Part shown: positions 39,001 to 45,000 of the stretch, piece after piece
Layout: the number at the start of each line of letters is the position of its first letter
Numbering within the stretch: position 1 is the first letter of the stretch
Origin: Balanoglossus misakiensis
Taxonomy: Eukaryota > Hemichordata
Reading direction: 5' to 3'
Assembly (NCBI GenBank): GCA_040954595.2
Contig: CM082587.2
Span: 10,602,001 to 10,666,000 of the forward strand
Length of the DNA: 64,000 bases
Translations under genes and position numbers: made by a program
The notes under the pieces: model-generated
The model's database searches: none
Seen by the model: only the letters and a program-made list of their open reading frames with translations
What the model was told of the DNA's origin: nothing

Positions 39001-42000
39001 TGCATTTTATCAGTCCTAAACTAATAAAAAAATCTCACAAATAAGAATCAAAACTGACTGTATAATTTTCATTGCATAATCAGTGTCACAATAAAAAGTA
39101 ATTAGGGCCTAGACCTTCAATAAAAAGTGTCGAAGTGATCAAGGGAGGGAGGTGAAAATTTTGCCGCGGCCCTACTGTTCCGGGACCTGGTTTACACTAG
39201 GAAACTGGAATGGCAAAAACGATATTGTGGATACTGTAAAGGGAATATTTTCGTAATATTATCTGCACTTTCCTCCCCGAGACGTGTGAATAAAACGGAG
39301 TAATCGGGCAACCTTGAGAAATCAACGCGTGTCATAGAAAATCGAATCGACGCGTCAGCGTTTGTCTTCGAACACACATAAGAACAAAGCATTGCGCCCC
39401 AGGGCGCGATTTTTTGTCAAACATCGATTAAAATGTGCTAGATTTTCGTCGTAAAACCTTCACTTAAGGGACATTTCAGTGAATTAAACCCCCAAATATA
39501 AATTCTACAACTTCTTAAAATGATAAATTTGAAATCTTGTAAAAAAAAAATAATTTTTATTATAACTGGCCAAAGGCAAAAGTTGACGACAAATTTTAAC
39601 ACACAAAAAAGAAAAACTACAAACCTTCTCCTTTTCAAATCGCTCTCCCGACAAAATTCTTCTCTTTCAAGTGGTAGCCGTCTCTCAGATGCCGTCTTGC
39701 ACAGTTCTTCTAACTCGTGCTTCCTGTATTTGTACGCGTTTACCCCCGATCCCTCAAATATTTTTTCAATTCAGCGACCGACTTTTTGCCTGACGTCAAC
39801 GCCATTGTTCGATATCTTACGCAATCGTTTGTCCTACCTTGCGGTCGGTCGCTCACTTCGGACATCGTATACCACTGATACGATGGACCAACTGTCTTGT
39901 CATGATAAATCGTGTAAAGAACGCAGTAAACTGAATGCTACTTTATACAGTATACTATAGTATTTCGAGTCAATTTCCCGATCCAGTATGCCTCCATAGG
40001 TGCCCCAAATTGAGAAAGATCGCGCGTTTTTCCGACGTTTAATGTGCATCACATTCACAACGATATTTTTGAAATCTAGGCTATATTTACCCAGGTCGAT
40101 TTTCATGAAGTAATTTCACATCTGCACGTCGTATGTTACAGTAAATAAGACGTTAGCATAGTGCGAACGTCGAAAGAAGAGTGCATGCGTTGGAATGCGG
40201 AACTACGTGACTATCTGTCACTCTCTCTTGCACTAACTGTGAAATTTCCGCAAATAATGGTTTTTAAATTCTTTAGACACAACGAAATAACATTTCCGTG
40301 TAGTAATTTTAAGAACTGGAGGCTGTATTTTGCATGAAATAGTGCGAACGCGCAGACTACGAATGCACATGTGATCTGCCTCCCCTGGGATCCATCACAG
40401 CTCTGCTCACATGGTAGGAAGGCAGGTTCTCTCTGACGCGCGCACATACTATCTGACCTTGCGCGGTTGCTAAGGCCATTGCGCATGCTCAGATATGAAC
40501 TCTCGCGAGAGTTCTACTATTCGGGAATCAGGAATTGGGATAGGCATGAAGAACATTTCTACTACAAAAACTGGACAGGGCGGGGGGGATTGGGGGGGGG
40601 GGCTTTTCAGTTTAGTCACGGTCCTTGGTTTTGGCCTTCGGCTTCACTAGAAAAGCCAAAAACCACAATGCCAAAGGCTAACTCGTCGAAGCACCTGGTA
40701 CGTCTATGGCAGAAGTCAGTATTTACATGTTCTGACTCGGTACACGCGATGCAGTTGCCAAGAGATTCCCAGAGGAATACCATGATGATGAACGGCTCGG
40801 GCGTCTTCGTGTGCACGAAGACACGAGTTTGGCTTCATTGACCCTGTCTCATTCTTTGCTTTTCATACGCATAAGGACATTTCCTATATTTTCTACCCAT
40901 TTAATAGTTGTGTGTTTTTCCAGCTGATGAAAAGTCGACCTAAGCTTTTGTTTTATCACTTACTGTGGTTTTATAGGGATGTTGTGATTGAAAAAGTGGC
41001 ACATTCGGGTTGTTACCTTATACTTAATAATTTCGCCATTTCTATTGGAGCAGGCTACACCGAACTTGAACCAATTTGCAGCCGTGATGGTCGGACCAAT
41101 GTCCGACAAAGTTTAGGCACGTCAAGCTTATGCCTTCCTGGGTCGCCCGACAAGAATGAACTTCTATTTTAACGATAGGGCCTATTCCAATCGATACCCG
41201 CCGTATCAGTCACGCAATAATGAACACGAAATCCAGATACCCAAAAATGATGTTTCACTAGACACGGGAGGAGTGCTGTTTAGGGACCGTTCAGGTTTTA
41301 CGGCCGGGGGCCAGCAAAATCCGGGGGGGGGGTCACTTACATTTTGAAGTCCAAAAGGGTGGTCATCTGTTTTTTTTTAAACGTTTAGGGGGGTGTCACA
41401 TACTTTTGCCACCGAACATTTGCTTTTGAGTCCACAAAATTGCAGTTTCGCGCCCTTTATTTTACAATTTTTTTTAATGTGGGAGAGGGACACCCTCTCC
41501 CACGCGCACCCCCTTCATTCTCCGCCACATTTCATTTTGGGCTGGTTTGTCTAGTATACCAGAGCAGACTTCTTGCCACCCCAAACCAACCGATGATAAT
41601 ATTTAACAAAGTAAATACATAAAGGAGAAAAATAGTTTAAACCATTTCACATAACTGATAGTTTCGCGCCGCATCTTCTATATACTAGAAGTTTTATAAA
41701 TGATGTCATCACGAAGATGACGCCAAATCTTCTAACTTTGAGTGGAGTGGCACAAAGTAAATTGGTCCTCCCAAACATTGAGATAATATGCTTTTGAGTT
41801 CATTAAAATGCAACTTCATCATTTTTTGCTCCTGGGTGAAGGGGGGGGGGTCAGCCTGATTTTGAAAACCGATGACACAAACTTGCCGCCCCCCCCCCCG
41901 GCCGTAAAAACTGAACGGTCCCTAATAGTACCAACAGGCAATTAAAGGTATACGGTCACCTATAGTTACCATGGCAAATTGAGATCTAGCCAATCACAGA

Positions 42001-45000
42001 TTTTATGTGGGTGGCACACGCGAAAAAAGAGCGCCGCCATATTTTCTCATCTCAGCCATATGTGGGCCTATGTAAGTGTATACCTTTAACCACCTCATGT
42101 CATTTACAGAATTGGAACACCCTAAAGAATGCCATGCAGACAATGTCACGTGTTGTTCCATGACCAACCAAACAACAAACTCATGTCCAAATCAATTAAA
42201 TTCCAAAGAATGCTCCAAATATCTTTGCAGAATTGCCACGCAAGTCGAGCATACTTAAGCACTCTGCATAACTGAAACATAAAATCCAAGCTTTTTACAA
42301 TACAACAATAAACATTCTGATCGAATTAATGACCAAATAAAACGAAAAACACAACTCGACCCACAAAAAGTATACGAAGCGCTTTTAATCGTTCATTAAT
42401 GTTTGATCTCGAGGAGACGTGTTAAAAAATCCGCTATGAAAAGCAGGGGAGAACAATAACCTATTTTTACCAGGTAAACAGACACCAGGTAAAAATCCAC
42501 CCATGCTTCCAGACCGCTCTAGGATAGTGATCCATCCAATGAAACTGTATCTCTTTAACTTTAATTTGCAAACTCGTGGAATTGATCATTTTATAAATCG
42601 CTCCCTTTTGACGTTTTCTCTGTGGTTTGTTTATACGAAATGTTGCCTGTGCCAAATCTGTCCTCTGATACTGTCACTTGTATTAGAGTTCGAATTACAC
42701 AGAAGTACAGTACAACGTTTTGAAGAAGTCAGAAATTTTTCGTGGGAACGGTGATATACTTAGGCCACACTCGAGCTAAAAACAAAGGTCAAAAGTCTAT
42801 ATTTTATCAAAAATGTCTTGGACGCACTAACATCTACAGGATGTAGAAGGGGCGAGTCAAAACCGCGATCTACAACTGTGCCCCCCCCCCCCCCCCCCGG
42901 CTGTCTTGCTTCTATTTGGAGTGTCAATATGTGATTTAGCGTTGTTTGCGGCAGAGACTAAGCTTTGTTCTTGTTTCACTCCATTTGCTGCATTGTGCTG
43001 TGCTCTGGTATTTCTCCAGGGTCTACGGTTACACTATAGGCTGATTAGTCGTATCTTTACTACACAGACTAAAAACGTCGAAGCTTTATGTCTGTGCTTT
43101 TTATGAACAAGCATCGTCCGATTCGAACACGACTCATCGTCAGTAACTATGTTTATTTCGCCCTTGGAGACCTCCCCTGGCCTCGTTAGGATGACTGTTA
43201 CCAGGACTACCTTAAACCAATCTTTTCGAACCGGACGGTACACACGACATGTCTATGTTAATTGTCCAGGTACCAGAGTGTACGTGTGGGCTCCCTAAAC
43301 CACTCATTGGCGGCCGGTCCCTGTCCGAATAAACACGTTTGACAGACAAAAAATGATGAACAAGTGGCTTATTTCAATACTTCGTTAACTAGACGGCTGA
43401 ACTCTGAATGTTGATTCAGCAAAAAAATGTGTTTACGGCAAGGTTTCGATCAATACGACACATTTACCATTGAAAACGCCTTAAGTAAGAAAAGAAGCGA
43501 TTGAGCGGAAGTGATCGATGGGGGCGTTTGACCATCAATCAAAACCACGCCCAGGTGTATGTGAACGGCCGAAGCAGTGTAACGTTTCACATTCCGTGCA
43601 ACGTCCGACACTGTGTGAGAGCGGTTGCTGTCGGGTGGCTTGACCTAATTATCGTACATTGATATGCATTTGACACCTCACTACCTGTTTTCTCAATATT
43701 GCTAAAACTTTGCGTTGAAATATCACTGAAATGTTGATGATCCACGCACAAGTCGTCTACCCCGGCACGAAAAGCTTCTTATACAAGAAAACTAATTGCA
43801 TATGACCACCAAGGTCATACCGCAAGGTGTGTCTAAATGTCAAGGAAGGACACTTGGGTCAAGAACGACCATGACGGAGGAAAAACCGACAAGTCATTGT
43901 GTAACCTGTTTACTTGCCAATAGTCAAACGTCAAAATTTACTCTCAACTTGGTTGCAGATCGAGTCTCCCGAATTTCCAACTTTTATGATTGGGTAAATA
44001 CCGATATGCGACTGGTATGCGACGCGTTGACGACGCAAAGATTTTGTTGAAATCAAATGGTTTGTCAAATGTCATCTCACAGTGGAGATACCGTGGTCAT
44101 CTGACATGAAAGGGTTCGATTGGGTCTGACCGCCGTCGTTCATCCATGCTTAGAAAGCTGCCATCATGGTACAAAGTAAAACCAAGGTCAAACCTTACTG
44201 AACACATGCATGAAGAAATATTTCTCCCTGTCTGTGTACTGTATACGTACCATGATTGCCATGGTTACAAACGTCCACGTGAGAGAGAGTGCATTTTACA
44301 TCTGTCTTTTCAATTTTGTTGCTTTTTTACTATTCGGAATGATGGAGTCGAAACGAAAACTTTTTGCTTCAGGTGGACCCAAGGGAAATACCTTACTTGT
44401 GACTTTTTTCATGACCCTAAAAAGACGCCGAAATTAATGTGGCTGAGGTCACTCAGGACGACGGAATGGTTGAGCGATTTTCTTTTATGAGCTCCCACTA
44501 GTATTTGTTTTATTGTTTCGGCAGTGTGTCGCGTTATTCGAGCAATCTGCTGTCTGAAAACGAACGGTTTTCAAAGTTTATAACAGAAGAACAGGGGTTT
44601 AAGCATAAAAGGTCCTGTTGTCTCCCTCGCTGTGTTTGTGTCACTGTGTCTTTGACGTCTGACTGACTGATTAACTGGCTGACTGACTTACTGACTGTCT
44701 GTCAACGTCTGTCTGTCTGCCCCTCTCTCTGAGAGAGAGAGTGAGCGAGCGAGCGAGCGACCGATGAGTGTCTCTACTGATGACTGTCGCTCTGTCTGTC
44801 TGCCTGTGTCTGTCTGCCACTCTGCCTGTTTCACTCTGTCTCTCCTAATTTCTTTAAAATTAGGGATATGCTATTAATGCCATATGAACGTCAGACAAGA
44901 CGGAAACTTTTTATTCTCAAAACTGTCTGTTGTTTGCTGTTAAATATTGCAAAAGGTTAAGGGCCCTTTTCGCACGAGACACATGGCTTTGCAGCCGTAG

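Larger units (their letters stand above)
22453..40533. mobile_element. ISL2EU-like DNA transposon with THAP-DDE and YqaJ genes
   Basis: The left end TCCTGATTCCCGAATA, with ACTCTCGCGAGAGTT close behind, is mirrored at 40497-40533. The terminal repeat is about 35 bp with a few mismatches, and AT flanks both sides (22451-22452 and 40534-40535). Inside are two convergent spliced genes: a THAP plus DDE transposase on the plus strand and a YqaJ-type nuclease on the minus strand. Known: ISL2EU elements encode this pair. The 18-kb length comes from later insertions (23.45-32.37 kb in the transposase intron, 37.67-38.87 kb in the nuclease intron). It sits in the CTLD-splitting intron of the host gene. 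Confidence 0.85.
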
